Assembly: GCA_029379385.1 (NCBI GenBank)
Contig: CM055607.1
Span: 15,562,001 to 15,626,000 of the forward strand
Direction: 5' to 3'
Length of the DNA: 64,000 nucleotides
From: Quillaja saponaria
Lineage: Eukaryota > Streptophyta > Magnoliopsida > Fabales > Quillajaceae
In this document: positions 15,275 to 28,191 of the stretch, piece by piece
Position numbering within the stretch: the stretch's first letter is position 1
Layout: the number at the start of each line of letters is the position of its first letter
Made by a program: the position numbers and the translations under genes
The notes under the pieces: generated by a model
Databases searched by the model: none
What the model saw: the letters and a program-made list of their open reading frames with translations, nothing else
What the model was told of the DNA's origin: nothing

Positions 15275-15797
15275 CACTATTGGAAAATTCTTATTTTGCG
15301 ACAAAATTATTCCATCATAAATCCTTCTCTAATTAGCGACGGAGCTGTGAATAACATAAGCTTCGTCGGTTAAAGTGTGCCAAAATATATTCACTTGTGA
15401 TAATGAGTGGCCAAAATAAATAGTGATGCCTTAGCGACATAATTTCTGTCACTAACTGGCACGAAACTTTTGTGATAGTTTAACAACATAAAATTCCATT
15501 ACTAAGAAAAAGTTTTTAATTTATTTTTTGTTTTTTATGAGGACATTTTTCTGTCAATATAATTTTACAAATTATTTTGAATTTGCAACAGAAATATTCA
15601 TATGCTAAAAATATGTTTGTGACAGATTTAGTGAGGGACTAGTTTGTCCATCACTACCTAAAACAAGTCATTTTAATAAAAGTTTGCAACAAGATAACAA
15701 CGTACAATAATCAGTCAGTAAAAAATGAGTTTTATGCCCATAACCCCCACTTATCCCCCATTTTCCTTCTAAAAACCTTCTTTCTTCACCCCTCATT

Positions 15798-17350
15798 CAC
15801 TATAAGAAAATTCAGTATCAGAGACCGCTTAATGTGATCTCTAATAGTCCAATTCCAATCTTTGATGTGCAGTCTCAGATACCTTAGTGTTTAACGTTAC
15901 AAAGACTGAGTGGTCTCTAATAATGCTCTAATACTATTAGAGACCGTGATTTTTATTATCAAAGACCGCACAATTGCACTCTCTGTTATTGTCTCATTTG
16001 CTCTATTAATCTTGTTATCAGAGACCACTCGCAGTCTCTGATAATCTTCATAGATTGGTTAGTTGTCTTTGATGGTCAATTTATGATACTATTCAAAGAC
16101 TGGATTGACGATTTCTGATAGTTCTAAAATAATAATTTTTAGTTATTAAAGATCTTTTTCTGGAGTCTCTGATAGCTTAATTACGATATCTGATAATGTA
16201 AAATAAATTACAATATCATCATTCAAAATATATTGTTTGGGTTTAAAATACTTGTTGATTACCAAAATAATAAGAGAATACAAATTTAGAATTTTAAAGT
16301 CATATATATTTATTAATAAAAACTTAGCATAACAAATCAATTCAAGACTTCATAGTATGACATTTGTTTATATATTCAAAAAGTTCAAATAACTACAAAC
16401 TAAAACTAAGGTCGTGCTAAATCAGCATCATTGTCTTGATCACATGACTCTTCATTCTGAGACTGTTGAGCTCTCGAAGTTGAAGGAATAGTCTATAGTG
16501 AAACAATATTATAAGAATCAACTCCATTTTACTTTGGCATGTAATTAATGAATAAGTTTTAAAAAAAATACTTAACAACATAACAACGTTCACATTTACA
16601 AATACTTAGCATATATAAAACCTTTCACATATGTATAATAAGCAAAATAACTATGTTATTTATAATTCAGAGCCACAAAATGCTGAGAAAAATGTGAACC
16701 AATTCATAGTGGTCCTAAGCTCAATCAATTAAGGTTACCTTATGTACCATGGTGCTACAATGATCAAGAGGGTCTGGTCACATATATCTTGCACAAAAAT
16801 GAAAATCAAAGTAACATGGTCCATAATGCCGAGAACTAAAAAATGTGAGACAGCATTTCCCTTATTAAGATTAATATGTCTAACCATGGCAAAATGGAAT
16901 TGCACTTCTATTCATGGTTCTAAGTCCTTATTAGAGACTGTGAAAATATTATCAGAGACATGAGTAAAATGAGAATAGAAGGAGAGTTTTAGGGATTTTG
17001 ATTTGGTTTAGTTATCCAAGACTGCAAATATGATCTCTAATAACATTAAAAGCAGTCTCTGATAACTACTTCATAAAAAAATAATAATCACTTTTTAGAG
17101 ATCGCACAAACTATTGTTAATAGTCTAAATGAGGTCTCTGATACTTTGGCTTTATTTGGAGCGAAAATTATCCATTATCAATAACCTTGAAAATATTATC
17201 AGAGACAGGAGTTATCAATATCTGTTGATTTATCTGAGACCACATTTGGCAGTCCTTGAAATGTAGTTTACAGTCTCTTATAGGCACCATTAGAGATCAT
17301 TTTTGTGCGATCCCTAATAAGTGGTCTTTGATATCTAATTTTCTTTAGTG
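15798..17350. mobile_element. Non-autonomous CACTA element, 1553 bp
   Basis: The left end is CACTATAAGAAAATTCAG; the right end in reverse complement is CACTAAAGAAAATTAG, with both continuing into ATCAGAGACC/ATCAAAGACC. A perfect 3-bp duplication, ATT, flanks it (15795-15797 and 17351-17353). The interior is packed with AGAGACC/GGTCTCT motifs in both orientations, the kind of subterminal repeat bound by CACTA TNPA proteins. No transposase is present. It is nested in the left subterminal region of the larger CACTA element. Confidence 0.9.
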
Positions 17351-17353
17351 ATT

Positions 17354-18402
17354 CCTACCCAAAAACTTACCTAACCCAGATTTTGGCTAAACCGCCATTG
17401 GTGACAATTTTGGTTGTCTGATCGTGGCTCCTTCCTCCTCCTTTACCATCATTTCTCTTATTCTTTCCTCTTCCTTTTCTTCTTCTTTCCCCTTTCCACC
17501 ATTACCATCTCCTATAGGGGCCGTCTTTAGCTCTGGTCAAATTTAATGTGTTTATCCACATGTTAGATTTTGAGTTCCTCCCTCGTCTCTTCTACCTAGC
17601 TCTATCAATGTATATAATTTATTTATTAAAATGTTAATAGAATTCACTTGTGTTTTGTGTTGTTTAAATTAGATTACTTTTAATTTATAATTTAGTTTGA
17701 TTATTTATTTAGGGTTTATGTGTATTCTGAAGATGGATTTTTTTTTTTTTTTTGAAATCTATTAAATGTTATATATGCTCTTTTAGAGAAGTTGACCAAA
17801 TAGCCATTAGACATTCTTCATTTTTTTGCTAATCTTTAATAGATATATTAATTCACTCTTTGGCTTTTTATGTATAATATATTACATCTATAACTAAATA
17901 ATAGGACATATGAAAATTTTTACCTATAATATAAAGGGTTTATTCAAAGGGTAGCCTTTGGTCATAATCTTTCACACACATGCATTCTCAACATTGTCAC
18001 TTTGTACTAAGCTCCCAAATCCACCCAAAGCGGTTTGGCATCTCCTATAAAAATATTAAGTGGAAAACAAAACACTTCAAGTTTCATTTAGTTTTAACGA
18101 AAATGATGTTACAAAATTTTTATTACTTGATCATAATTAGATTTAGAACAAAACTTTGAAACCTAATGTATGTATTTTGCACAAAATATTATCACTAACT
18201 TAGAAGAATATTAAAATTTTCACTTTTTATCTTATTTTGCTAAAAAAAAAAAAATTAACAAAAAGGAGGAACTATATTTATGACAGAGAGCATTTATGAA
18301 ATTTTATTTCTTATGACTCAAATTGAATTATAGAAAAAAAAATGATTTTTAATTGATAATTATCTTTTATAATGGATTACATGTTAAATGAATAGTTTGT
18401 TG
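17354..18402. other. CACTA interior between nested element and LINE
   Basis: Pyrimidine-rich near 17400-17520, AT-rich after. No coding frame is supported. It belongs to the 5' non-coding part of the large CACTA element. Confidence 0.4.
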
Positions 18403-21400
18403 GACCAAGTGAAGTGGGTGGCTCCTTTCCCAAATATCAAACAATGGAATCTTCATATATTCATTTCTAATCATAAGCCTGTTTGTGTGGGTGTTGAGAA
18501 GTTTGATTGGGATCCAAAGCCTTTTTCGTTTTTTCAATCATTGGTTGGATGAGAAAAGTTTTAATTTGGGGGTGGAAAAATGTTGGAGCAAGTATATATC
18601 TTCTTTTGATACCATAGGACGTTTGGAGAGAAACTAGAAGGTTTGAAACATTTTATAAAAGAGAACTATATCAAATTGAGGGAGCATAGAGGGGATTGTG
18701 TTTTGAAGTTAGAAGAGAAAATCGAAGAGTAGAGGAAGAAGGAGAAGCAATTCAATTTTTAGGAAAGTGAGATGCAATTAAGAAAAAATCTGATAGGACT
18801 TTTATGGGATGCTCATAGGAAGGAAGAATTTTTTAGGAGACAAAAGTCAAGGATGCTATGGTTAAAGGAAGGGGATAAAAATATCATATTTTTTTCATGT
18901 AATCTCAGAGGTATAGAACGAATTTTATTAGGAACTTAAAAGTGAGAAATGAAATTATTTCAAATCCATTAAGGGTTAACAAGGTGGTTTATGATCATTT
19001 TAAAAATCATTTTAGATATCAAGCTGGACCGGAGATTCAAATGAATGAGGAAGGCTTTAAACAATTATCTCAAGCTAAAGCTGAATCTTTGGAAAGTTTT
19101 ACTGAAGCAGAGATTTGGAAAGCTATTAAGAATTGTGATGGAGACAAAGCGCTAGGTCTTGATGGTTTTAATTTGAAATTCATCAAAGCTAAATGGAACC
19201 TGGACTACATAATTTTTTTTGAAGACTTCCATAAATCGGGTGAGTTCCCTAAAGGTTTAAATGCCTTTTTCCTTATTCTAATGAAGAAAAATGAAGATGC
19301 TAAGGGTTTGGATGATTATAAACCCATTTGCTTGATTGGGTGCATTTACAAAGTTTTTGCAAATATAATTAAGGGAGTCATGAAGTATGTTATGGGTGAA
19401 AACCAATAAGCATTTATACAAGGGAGACAAATCTTAGATAGTATTCTAATTGCTAATGAAATTATTGATCATTTGGCTAAAAATTGGGTGGTGGTCTTAT
19501 GTTTAAAGTGGATTTTGAGAAAGTGTATGATTGCAAAAAATACAGTTTTCTGAATGATGTCATGAAAATGATGGGATTTGGATGCATATGGAGAAGGTGG
19601 ATTTGGAGGTGTATTTCTACTGTTTCTTTATCAATTTTGGTGAATGGTTCTCCTTCCATATGCAAAAAGGATTTAGACAAATGGGAGGCTTTAAGTGTTT
19701 TGTTTAGGAAAGCTTCTGCTATGGGTTTATTTAGAGTTGTAAGTTTGGGCAATGAGGAATTCAAAATCACTCACCTTCAATTTGCATACGATAACATTGT
19801 GTTCTGTCAAAAGGAGTTAGCTTAATTGTGCAATGTTAAAAGAATTTGGAGTTTTTTTTTCTTGTTATCAGGATTGAAGGTGAACTTTGGTAAATCATCC
19901 CTTGTAGGTATCAGTAATGGGAAGACTGAATTGAAGGAGTAGGCATCTATTATAAAATGCAGAGTAGGCAAATTACCGATGAAATATTTGGGTATTCCAC
20001 TTAGAGTAAATCCAAGAGCTTTCACATATTGGAAACCGTTGAATGCAAAATTTAATAAGAAATTGGCTAATTGGAAGAAACAATTTCTATCACTTGGAGG
20101 CAGATTGATACTCATTAAAGTAGCTCTTAGGAACCTTCCAATTTATTATTTATCAATTTTCAAGATGCTTGCAAAAGTAGGTTCGAAATTGGAGCATATT
20201 CAAAAAAGGTTTCTTTGGGATGTCAATGGTAATAAAAGAAGGATAGCTTTGGTAAAATGGGAGGATGTGTGTAAAAGTAAGAAATTTGGTGGACATGGAA
20301 TAAGTTCATTCAAGCAAAGCTTGCCTTTCGAAGTGGGTTTGGAGGTTTCCAAATGAAAAATATGTATTATGGAGAAAAACTATTTGTGTGAAATACAAGA
20401 TGGAGGGAAATACTATTTGGCTACCAATAGAGAATCAATGCAAACTCTCACAGGTACAGAAAGGTATTACTCAAATGTTACACTCGCATGATGCCTATGC
20501 AAAGGTGCTTCAAAATGGATTTGTTTGTCGAATTGGGTATTGAAAGTTTTTCAAGTTCTGGACTAATGCTCAGGTGGGAAATCAACCTCTAAAAAGTCAG
20601 TTTCCTTGAATTTTCTTTTTAGCTTGCAACAAGCCAGGTTGTGTGGAAGAATTAGGTAATTGAAATAGGCAGTTTTGGAGTTGGAATTTTGATCTTCGAA
20701 GAGCTTTGTTCAGTTAGGAGGTGAGTATGTTGGAAGCAATTTTAAGATTTATTAACATTTTTTCTTTAAGTAAGGATAAGGAGGATAGAATTATATGGAA
20801 GCATACAAACAACATAATGTATTTAGTAAAATCATTTGTCAGAGCTTATGAATCTTTACCAGCTTGGAAGAGCATAGAATGGAAAAAATTCATTTGGAAA
20901 GGCTTGGTACCTCCAAAAATTGAAACTTTTGTATGGCCATTATCAAAAGGGAGAATTGCATGGAAAAAGGTTATTTATAGTTTTAAGGTTAAAATGGATC
21001 AAGGGATTGAATGCCTATTATGTGGGTTAGGTGTGGAATCAATTAATTATATATTCTTACATTGTGAAAAGATATGGAAAGTTTGGTATGAGATTTTGCA
21101 GTCGTGAAAAATTCATTGGTGCTATTCAAAATCTGTTTCAAAGCTAATTATTTAGTAGAATTGCTTGTGTCCTAATCAAAGTAGCAAAGGTGTGTGGGAT
21201 ATGTTGATTTTTGCAAGATTTCGGACTATATGGTTTGCAAGAAATGGGGTAGTGTTTTGGCAGCAACCCATATCAGTAAAGTCAATGTTATAAATAATTA
21301 GGGTAAGGGTTACATGGTGGTGCAAGAATAAATGACCTCTTATCATGGACTATATCAATAGTTTGGCTAGAAACATAAATTTGGCGGAGGAAGGCATTAG

Positions 21401-22209
21401 AAAAAAGAATCCAAGAAAGCAAATGGTATGGGAACCTCCAAAATTTGGGTGGCTTAAGTTCAATGTAGATGGGTCAGCGTTGGGACAGCCAGATCCAATA
21501 GGAATTAGGGGACTTCTAAGAGATCAGGAAGGAAATGTTAAAGCCATGTTTTCTAATAGTATTGGAATTACTGATTCTAACTTTGCAGAACTCAAAGCAA
21601 TTTATGGTGCAGTGGAGTTGGTTACCTCAAATGTTGTTGGGATAGACATGAAAGTTATAATGGAAAATGATTCAACCATTACTACCAACTGGGTTAAAAA
21701 TATTAATAGCAGACTATGGAAATATGATTAACTGTTCATGATGATTGAGAAAGAAATTAGCAAAATTAAAAGAGTGAAATTCAGACATGTAAGAAAAAGT
21801 GCTAATAATATGGCAGATTCTTTGGCTAAATTAGGGGTGGTAAGAAAAGACCTTTTCAATGCTTGGTTGTAAAAAATTTAGTTAGCGAGGGATAGATAAT
21901 CGATTTTTGCAAAAGATGGGAGTTTTGTTTATGGCTTTAGTCAAAATGTATTTATTAGGGGCTTGTGTTTCGAGTGTTTGGGGTTTGGAGTACGTGTTTC
22001 AAATGGGTAGTAACATAATTTTTTGGGTTTTTGGTTTATTGCAAGGATGATGGATGGATGATGGGTTCTTTTGGTTTGTTATTGTGGGAGTTTCTTTGGA
22101 TAATTGTGTAACTCTTGATAGAGTGGGTCAGTGTTTTAGAAGTTGTACTTTGTTTTGTAGTGATTTATGAATCATAATAGAATTGCTTTTCCAAAAAAAT
22201 AAAATAAAT
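18403..22209 (+). mobile_element. 5'-truncated L1-type LINE, 3.8 kb
   Basis: It begins inside the LINE open reading frame, just before the reverse transcriptase, and ends in an A-rich tail (about 22193-22209). Near-identical flanking sequences AAATGAATAGTTTGTTG (18386-18402) and AAATGTATTGTTTGTTTG (22210-22227) look like a diverged target-site duplication. 5' truncation and an A-tail are the hallmarks of target-primed reverse transcription. It is inserted in the CACTA element. Confidence 0.85.
18480..21870 (+). pseudogene. LINE ORF2 remnant: RT, zf-RVT, RNase H
   Basis: The RT region (18942-19825) includes KALGLDGFNLKFIK, YKPICLIGCIYKVFANI and a degraded active-site YADNIVF where FADD is expected. 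Then come the thumb-like part (KYLGIPLRVNPR at 19979), the zinc-binding zf-RVT part with IWKGLVPPKIETFVW and CLLCG...HC (20880-21100), and a plant-type RNase H (KFNVDGSA at 21458, NFAELKAI, DSLAKLGV). Stops separate these blocks. RNase H at the C-terminus is usual for plant L1-type LINEs. Confidence 0.85.
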
Positions 22210-22929
22210 AAATGTATTGTTTGTTTGATTATTACATTAACTAATGTGTATTTGATTTAATATTAAATTTTATTCATAAATTTATGAAATTATACGAGTT
22301 AAGATTTGTTAATATGGATGTTGATTAGACTTTTTTCTTAGAAGAAGTAGTCATTTAGATAATATTTTTAACATGTTACAAACACTCAAAGCTTAGATTC
22401 TCGTTCAAGAATCGTCACTAATCTCAATTATGTTGGTATTTCTCATTAAGTTTGACAACATTGAATTACCATTCATTAAATATTCTTGAGTTATCTAAAG
22501 TGGATAGTTTAGGAATATGATACATATCATTAACTACAGTAATAGCTTAATTCGGCATTCTTTAGTTTACATTTCAGTTTCATTTCTCTTAGTTCTCTGG
22601 GTGCATACATAGACACGATGTAATTGTTATGTCTATGTCATGTACTCAAAAGACCATAAAGAAATGCTGCCAAAGTTTTACCAAGTTGGAATAAAGGGTT
22701 AAGCTATTACTAGAATGCCTGTGTTGTTTTTCTGAATGAGATATAGACATCTTACCCTTAAGAATGATTAAAGGTGTTAGAAACCATGCATATATTATTA
22801 ATTTACCTAGAATATGAAGTTCAAATGATGAAAAATACATCTTTTGTGTTTTAGTTCAAAAATATTGATGGATCATAGTTGGATGTCTAATTGAAGGAAA
22901 GATAACAGATAAATTTAAAGAAAGGACTA

Positions 22930-25800
22930 AAGAATTTATAAATTTTGCAATTGAAAATAAATAAATAAAGAATTATGAACGATAAGAGTTTTCTGTGATG
23001 TTCTTGTGCGGTTTGTAAAAACAAGAAGTCGAGGGATCCATTTGAAATTGAAAAATAGTTGTATAATAAGAGTTTGAAAGATGAATATTTGGACATTAAA
23101 TGGTAAGGAATTTTGTAGAGATGTCATATTTTGTGAAAACATGAATAATCCATCAGTAGTTAATCCTAACCCTTGTATAAACATGGTCATGAACAATATT
23201 CATCCTGAATGTTAAATGGATGATGATGATGTACATGATGAAGAACCAAATTAATCCACGTCTAAATTTTATGACTTATTAAAGTATGTTGATGAGCTAT
23301 TATGCAATGATTGTGACGAACACACTACATTATAAGTAGTTTCACAACTATTAAATTTGAAATCCGAGTTCAATGAGCCGATCGAAAGATGGATATTATC
23401 AATAGTATGCTACCAAAAACATCGAAAGATGGATATTATCAATAGTATGCTACCAAAAACAAAAAAAGTTACCAAATAATTTTTACTGATCAAAGAAGTA
23501 GGTTGATGAACTGTGTTGGAATATAAACAAATAAATATATGCTCAAGTAAGTGTACCTTATATTATGACAAAGAAGAAGATAAGACTATATGTGCCCTAT
23601 TTGTAATCACCAACTATACAAGTCTAAGAAAGCTCGTAATTCAAATCTAAAAGATGTTCTTTACAAGATATTACAGTACTTCTCAATTATTTCAAGACTT
23701 CAAAGATTAAATATGTCAGCTAAGACTGCAAGAAATATGAGATGTCATAAGGAAGGTGTTGAAACCTGAAAGAAATTTGATAACTCATCTGTTGGATGTT
23801 GAAACATGGGAGATAGTTCTCACTCTGAGTTTGTAAGTGGGATTCAAATATTCTCTTTAGACTTTCCACTAATGCATTCAATCCATTTGGATCAAGTACA
23901 CTAGTTACTTGTTGGCCCATTTTCATTGAGCATGTATATGAAATGAATGTACTTGAAATGGATCAAGTACATTTAGATGTTTACTTGATACCCTTAGTAA
24001 ATGACCTAAAAATTTTGTGGGATGAAGGTGTCTTCACTTTTGATGTTTACCAAAAAGAGAATTACTTAATGAGGGGTTCATTTTTATGGACAATTATGAT
24101 TTTCCTGCGTAGGATGTTATCCGGCTAGATTATGCAGGGGAGACTTACTTGTCCAATTTGCATGGAAAGAACTAAATCATTTTATTTCAAAAATGGCAGT
24201 AAATGATCTTGATTTGATTATCATTGACAATTCTTGACAATGGATCATCAATTTCGAATGAACAAGAATGAATTCAAAAAGGGAATTGTTGAGAAATCAC
24301 CTCCACCCTCATGATAAAGTGGTGCATATGTCAAAGAACATATATTTAAGCATCCTCAAATCTCATTTGGTAGAAACAGTGGCAAGCAAAAACATTGTGG
24401 GTTTAGTAAGGCTCATAATTTGACGAACGTAGTATTTGTTTATAATTATCATACTGGGAGACTAATTTGATTTGCCATAATTTGGATGTCATGCATATTG
24501 AAAAAAAATATATGTTTCATAATGTGTTCAAAACCCTTGTGAATATTCAGGGAAAAATAAAAGACAATCCAAAGGCACGTGAGGATTTAAGATTGTTATG
24601 CAAGGCTCTAGAATTAGAGCTATACAAGCACAGTGACAAGTTAATGAAACCAAAAGCCATATATGTTTTAATAGATGATCAAATAAAAGAAATTAATGAA
24701 TGTTTAAAACAATTATGTTTCCCAGATGGTTATGTATCCAATATAATAGCTCATTGTGTTAATATTGCCTATAAGAAACTATAAGCATGAAAAGACACGA
24801 TTGTCATATGTTCCTAGAAAGATTGTTACCTATGGCTACACGGGACTTTTTACCTAAACCTAAATGGGGAACACTAATAGAATTAAGCCAATTTTTTGTG
24901 TGGAAGTTTAACTAAAATACAAGTTGATTATATGCTCCAACTAGAAGATATCATTGTTGATATCTTATGCAAAATGGAATAGAAATGATCTACATTCTTG
25001 ACCTCTTTGATTCAATGAAAAGATTGAGAAGGAAAGGGAGAAGGATTTCTCAAAATGGATGAAAAAACTTATAAATATGACAATTTAATAGATATTTACT
25101 AATAAACATTTTATTTTATCATTAAAACATACTCAATTGTGTTCTTGTAAGTAATGATTTAATTAGACTTATAAGAAGCACATTGATTATTCTCTCGTAC
25201 GAGATACAGCACGTCTCAAAATTATGTTAATTGTTATAATGGTTTCATCATCAACAGATATAGGTTTCACATAAAGGACTATGGGGAAATTAAGACAACA
25301 TTGAATAATGGTGTTTGTGTATTAGGTAGTCCCTATGGTAGTTTTATTTAGATGTAAGTGGCTTTACCCTACATGAAAATGATAAAAAAGTATGGAATTG
25401 TGAAGATCAATCACAAGTCCAAACTTTAGTCATTTGAATCATTTGTATTAGCTTAGCAAGCCAACAAATGTATTACATGAAATATAGGATTAATTGGTTG
25501 GCTGCTTGCAAAGTTAAAGCCAAGTTACATTCTTCTTAGGTGTATATGGAGGATGAAAATTCTAATTACTACCAGAATGATGTAGAAGTTACATATTCAT
25601 CATTTAGATTCATTTCTAACAAAATTGAAGAGTTAGTAGTCTTGTTTGATGAAGGCACTGTGGAAAAAGTGAATCCAAATGACGTAACACCTCGTATGTA
25701 AAAAAGGAACATAATAAGCCTGAAGAAAATGTTGATATGAGAGATGATGATGATGATGATATAAATGATGAGGAAGAGGAGGCATAGTGACAAGAAAAAA
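22930..25800 (+). pseudogene. CACTA TNPD-type transposase remnant
   Basis: The N-terminal FYDLLKYVDELL block is near 23267. The Transposase_21 core (23943-24130) has LDVYLIPLVNDLKILWDEGV, YQKENYLMRGSFLWTI and a broken DFPAYG-like stretch. The next block (24467-24784) has CHNLDVMHIEK and KTLVNIQGKIKDNPKAREDL. DUF4218-like HDCHMFLERLLPMA follows near 24795, and a DUF4216-like SFVLA*QANKCIT near 25435. Multiple stops and frameshifts are present. A 40-bp tandem duplication at 23381 adds to the damage. Confidence 0.85.
23381..23460 (+). repeat. Exact 40-bp tandem duplication
   Basis: The 40 bases starting ATCGAAAGATGGATATTATC occur twice back to back without a mismatch, inside the transposase remnant. 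40 is not a multiple of 3, so it shifts the frame. Being perfect, it is probably younger than the surrounding decay. Confidence 0.95.
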
Positions 25801-26119
25801 GGATGACATGGATAATATTTAAAAGGGTCTTATGGTATTGTATACGTTATTAATATATCATTCAATATAATAACCATTTGCATTTCAAAGTATGTTGCGA
25901 CGAAACCACAAACATGTTGTGCTTACTAGAAAGCCTGGTGGTGATATACTATAATCATCATCTAGGATGGAGTCTGTATTACCTGTATTTTCTTCACCAT
26001 CCACCTTATGCATTATCTCTCCATTACCAGTTACTCTAGCTAAAAGTCCACCATCAGCCACATATGACATTGACAGCAATGTATATCCAAGAAGAAACTA
26101 TAATTATTATCTTATTTGT

Positions 26120-26125
<6 letters not shown>

Positions 26126-26154
<29 letters not shown>
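26126..26154. repeat. (TA)n microsatellite
   Basis: About 14 TA units within the CACTA element, between the two transposase-gene remnants. Confidence 0.85.
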
Positions 26155-26158
<4 letters not shown>

Positions 26159-26399
26159 TAATGTTTGTTTTTATTTTTGTTTTCTAAATCTTATATGCTC
26201 ATGTAGTCGGAGGTTCCATCTACCAACCAATACCCATGAAATAAGTAATGATATTATTCTCATATGCATGGCTTGATAATGACTTATAAATCTTATTCTC
26301 ATGATTGTAAGGATTCACTCTTTAACTCATTTATGGTAAGATTATATGTATAATTAATTTTTGCATATGATTGAATTTTTATTTACTAACTATTATATA

Positions 26400-27425
26400 T
26401 TTTACTTTTCAGAGGGCATTTGGTTTTACATCTGAGTATGACAAGTTTATGGCTCGTGATAGTTAGGAAAGGACTACACTAGAGTGATTCAATCAGTTAA
26501 TTCTTAATGCAAGACGAGAAATTGATCATAACACCTATTAGATTGTAGAGGATTTGGTCCAACACATATTCGATCCAAATCTTTCATTGAGTTACTCGAA
26601 AAAACATGGAACACAAAGTAATGGCAACATAAGTCTAAGGCTAGTATAAAAAATCGAAATTCAACGCTAAATGCTAATGTTCATGTTGGAGGGTCGAGCA
26701 TATTTATTCTACAAAAGAAGATTATAGTAAGCAAATGAATCATTTAATTTACCAACTTAGAATTTTTGAAATATTATGCATACTTTATGTTTATTTTTGT
26801 AGGAAAATGAGATTAACTGAAATGTCTGATACAATAAGTTGTTTGACCAGACGCATAAAAGTAAGACATAGGAATTCGTTTCTCAACTCCTGTGGAACGT
26901 CATTGTAAGTTTTAACTTTTAAAATATGTAACTATTTCTATATACTCAACAAAATTTATATAACTTTAATATTTTTCATTTTATAAGAAGGGTAACATGG
27001 TAGAGTTAACGAAAAATATAGAGAAGATTCATTTACACTGGTTATAGATATCAACGTGTGGTTAGGTACTAGTGGTTAGCCCAAGAAAGGTAGAGTTTAT
27101 GGCTTTGGTTATACTCTTAACTCCTGTTATTCACATTTCTCATCTTTAGCCAATGTTAGCTGACAGCTACCTGATTTATTTTCTAGTGCACCTTTATCAG
27201 AAAAGCATTTATTAAGTATCATACATAACAAGATGTGTACTGAGATGCGCAGCAAGATTTAGAAACAGAATTAGGAGATGATAGTGTTGTTTCAATTATA
27301 AACAATATAAACTAATTAAATTATATAAATTTGTTTATGTAAACTTATTTTGATTTACTTTTAAGAAGAAAATGTTGATGAGGATGATGATGGATCAGAT
27401 TAGTATCTTAGCGATGGTGATTAGG
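26400..27425 (+). pseudogene. CACTA second gene remnant (TNPA/Transposase_24-like)
   Basis: A conserved-looking stretch near 26840-26930 reads roughly as LFDQTHKSKT*EFVSQLL, similar to the QTH/FVDERS region of plant Ptta/En/Spm (Transposase_24) proteins. Exon-like pieces are separated by AT-rich intron-like DNA, and it ends in an acidic GATGAGGATGATGATGG tract near 27375. The position downstream of TNPD is consistent. The assignment rests on weak similarity. Confidence 0.5.
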
Positions 27426-27649
27426 TTGTAGTTTCTTGGGGAATGTTTTACTATCTTTTAACTTTTGTTTGGTTACATATTTTGTTAAATGTTGAATATG
27501 TGTTGATAGTTTGTTAAATTGATGTGTTTTTTTTTTTTTGGTTAATGGAATATATTATATTTTGGTTTTAAAATTTCTTGATGTTATATATTCAAAGCAT
27601 GTTGTATAAATATGGAAAAATGGATTAAAATGAGAAATATTTTAAAAAT

Positions 27650-28188
27650 ATATACAATTTAACGACGGAATGTGTAAAAAAAATAAAAAAAATACACACA
27701 TTTTAGTGACGACTTAAAGAAGGAATAACTATAGATTTTGAAAATATTCATTTTTTTGGAATGATTTTACAACAAAATTCAAATACTCTAACTCCAAAAT
27801 TGACAATGGATTTATTGCGGAATTCAAAGATTGCAATTCCAAAATTGGCAACTGAAATCAAATATGGAATTTTCAACTTTGTCATGGATATGTGATATAT
27901 TTGCCACAAAATTCAAAGATTTAAAGTTTTAATTTTTCGAAGGACTTGCAATAGAATTTATTATCGCAACTTGACAACAATAATTTTTTAATTTTGTTTT
28001 CAAAAGATTTGTGATGGAATAACGATGATTAGCAACATATATGACTCTAACAAAAATTTATGACAAGCGATTTTCAATGGAGTTAAACTATAACATGTAC
28101 ATCGTAAATCCGTAGCAAAATCAGCTTAAAAAGGATTTTGCGATGGATTATGCTTAAGGCGAAATAAGTTTTTTTTAATTTTATAGTG
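27650..28188. repeat. CACTA 3' subterminal repeat region
   Basis: Short motifs recur (AACGACGGA, GTGACGAC, CAAAATTC, CCAAAATTG, GCGATGGA). Such arrays near CACTA ends are transposase-binding sites. They mirror TAGCGACGGAG near 15337 at the other end. Confidence 0.6.
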
Positions 28189-28191
28189 CTA

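Larger units (their letters stand above)
15275..28188 (+). mobile_element. CACTA (En/Spm) transposon, 12.9 kb with nested inserts
   Basis: Starts CACTATTGGAAAATT and ends ...AATTTTATAGTG, and the inverted ends match further in (CTTATTTTGCGAC versus CTTATTTCGCC; ATTCCATC and AAATCCTT in both). Flanking 3-bp target sequences are TTA (15272-15274) and CTA (28189-28191), a one-base mismatch; removing one copy rejoins the copia reading frame as GSLVMIKGNLNGTLY. Interior: TNPD-type transposase remnant, a second-gene remnant, and GCGAC/ACGGA subterminal motifs at both ends. Without the nested element and LINE it is about 7.5 kb. All its coding regions are broken. Confidence 0.9.
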
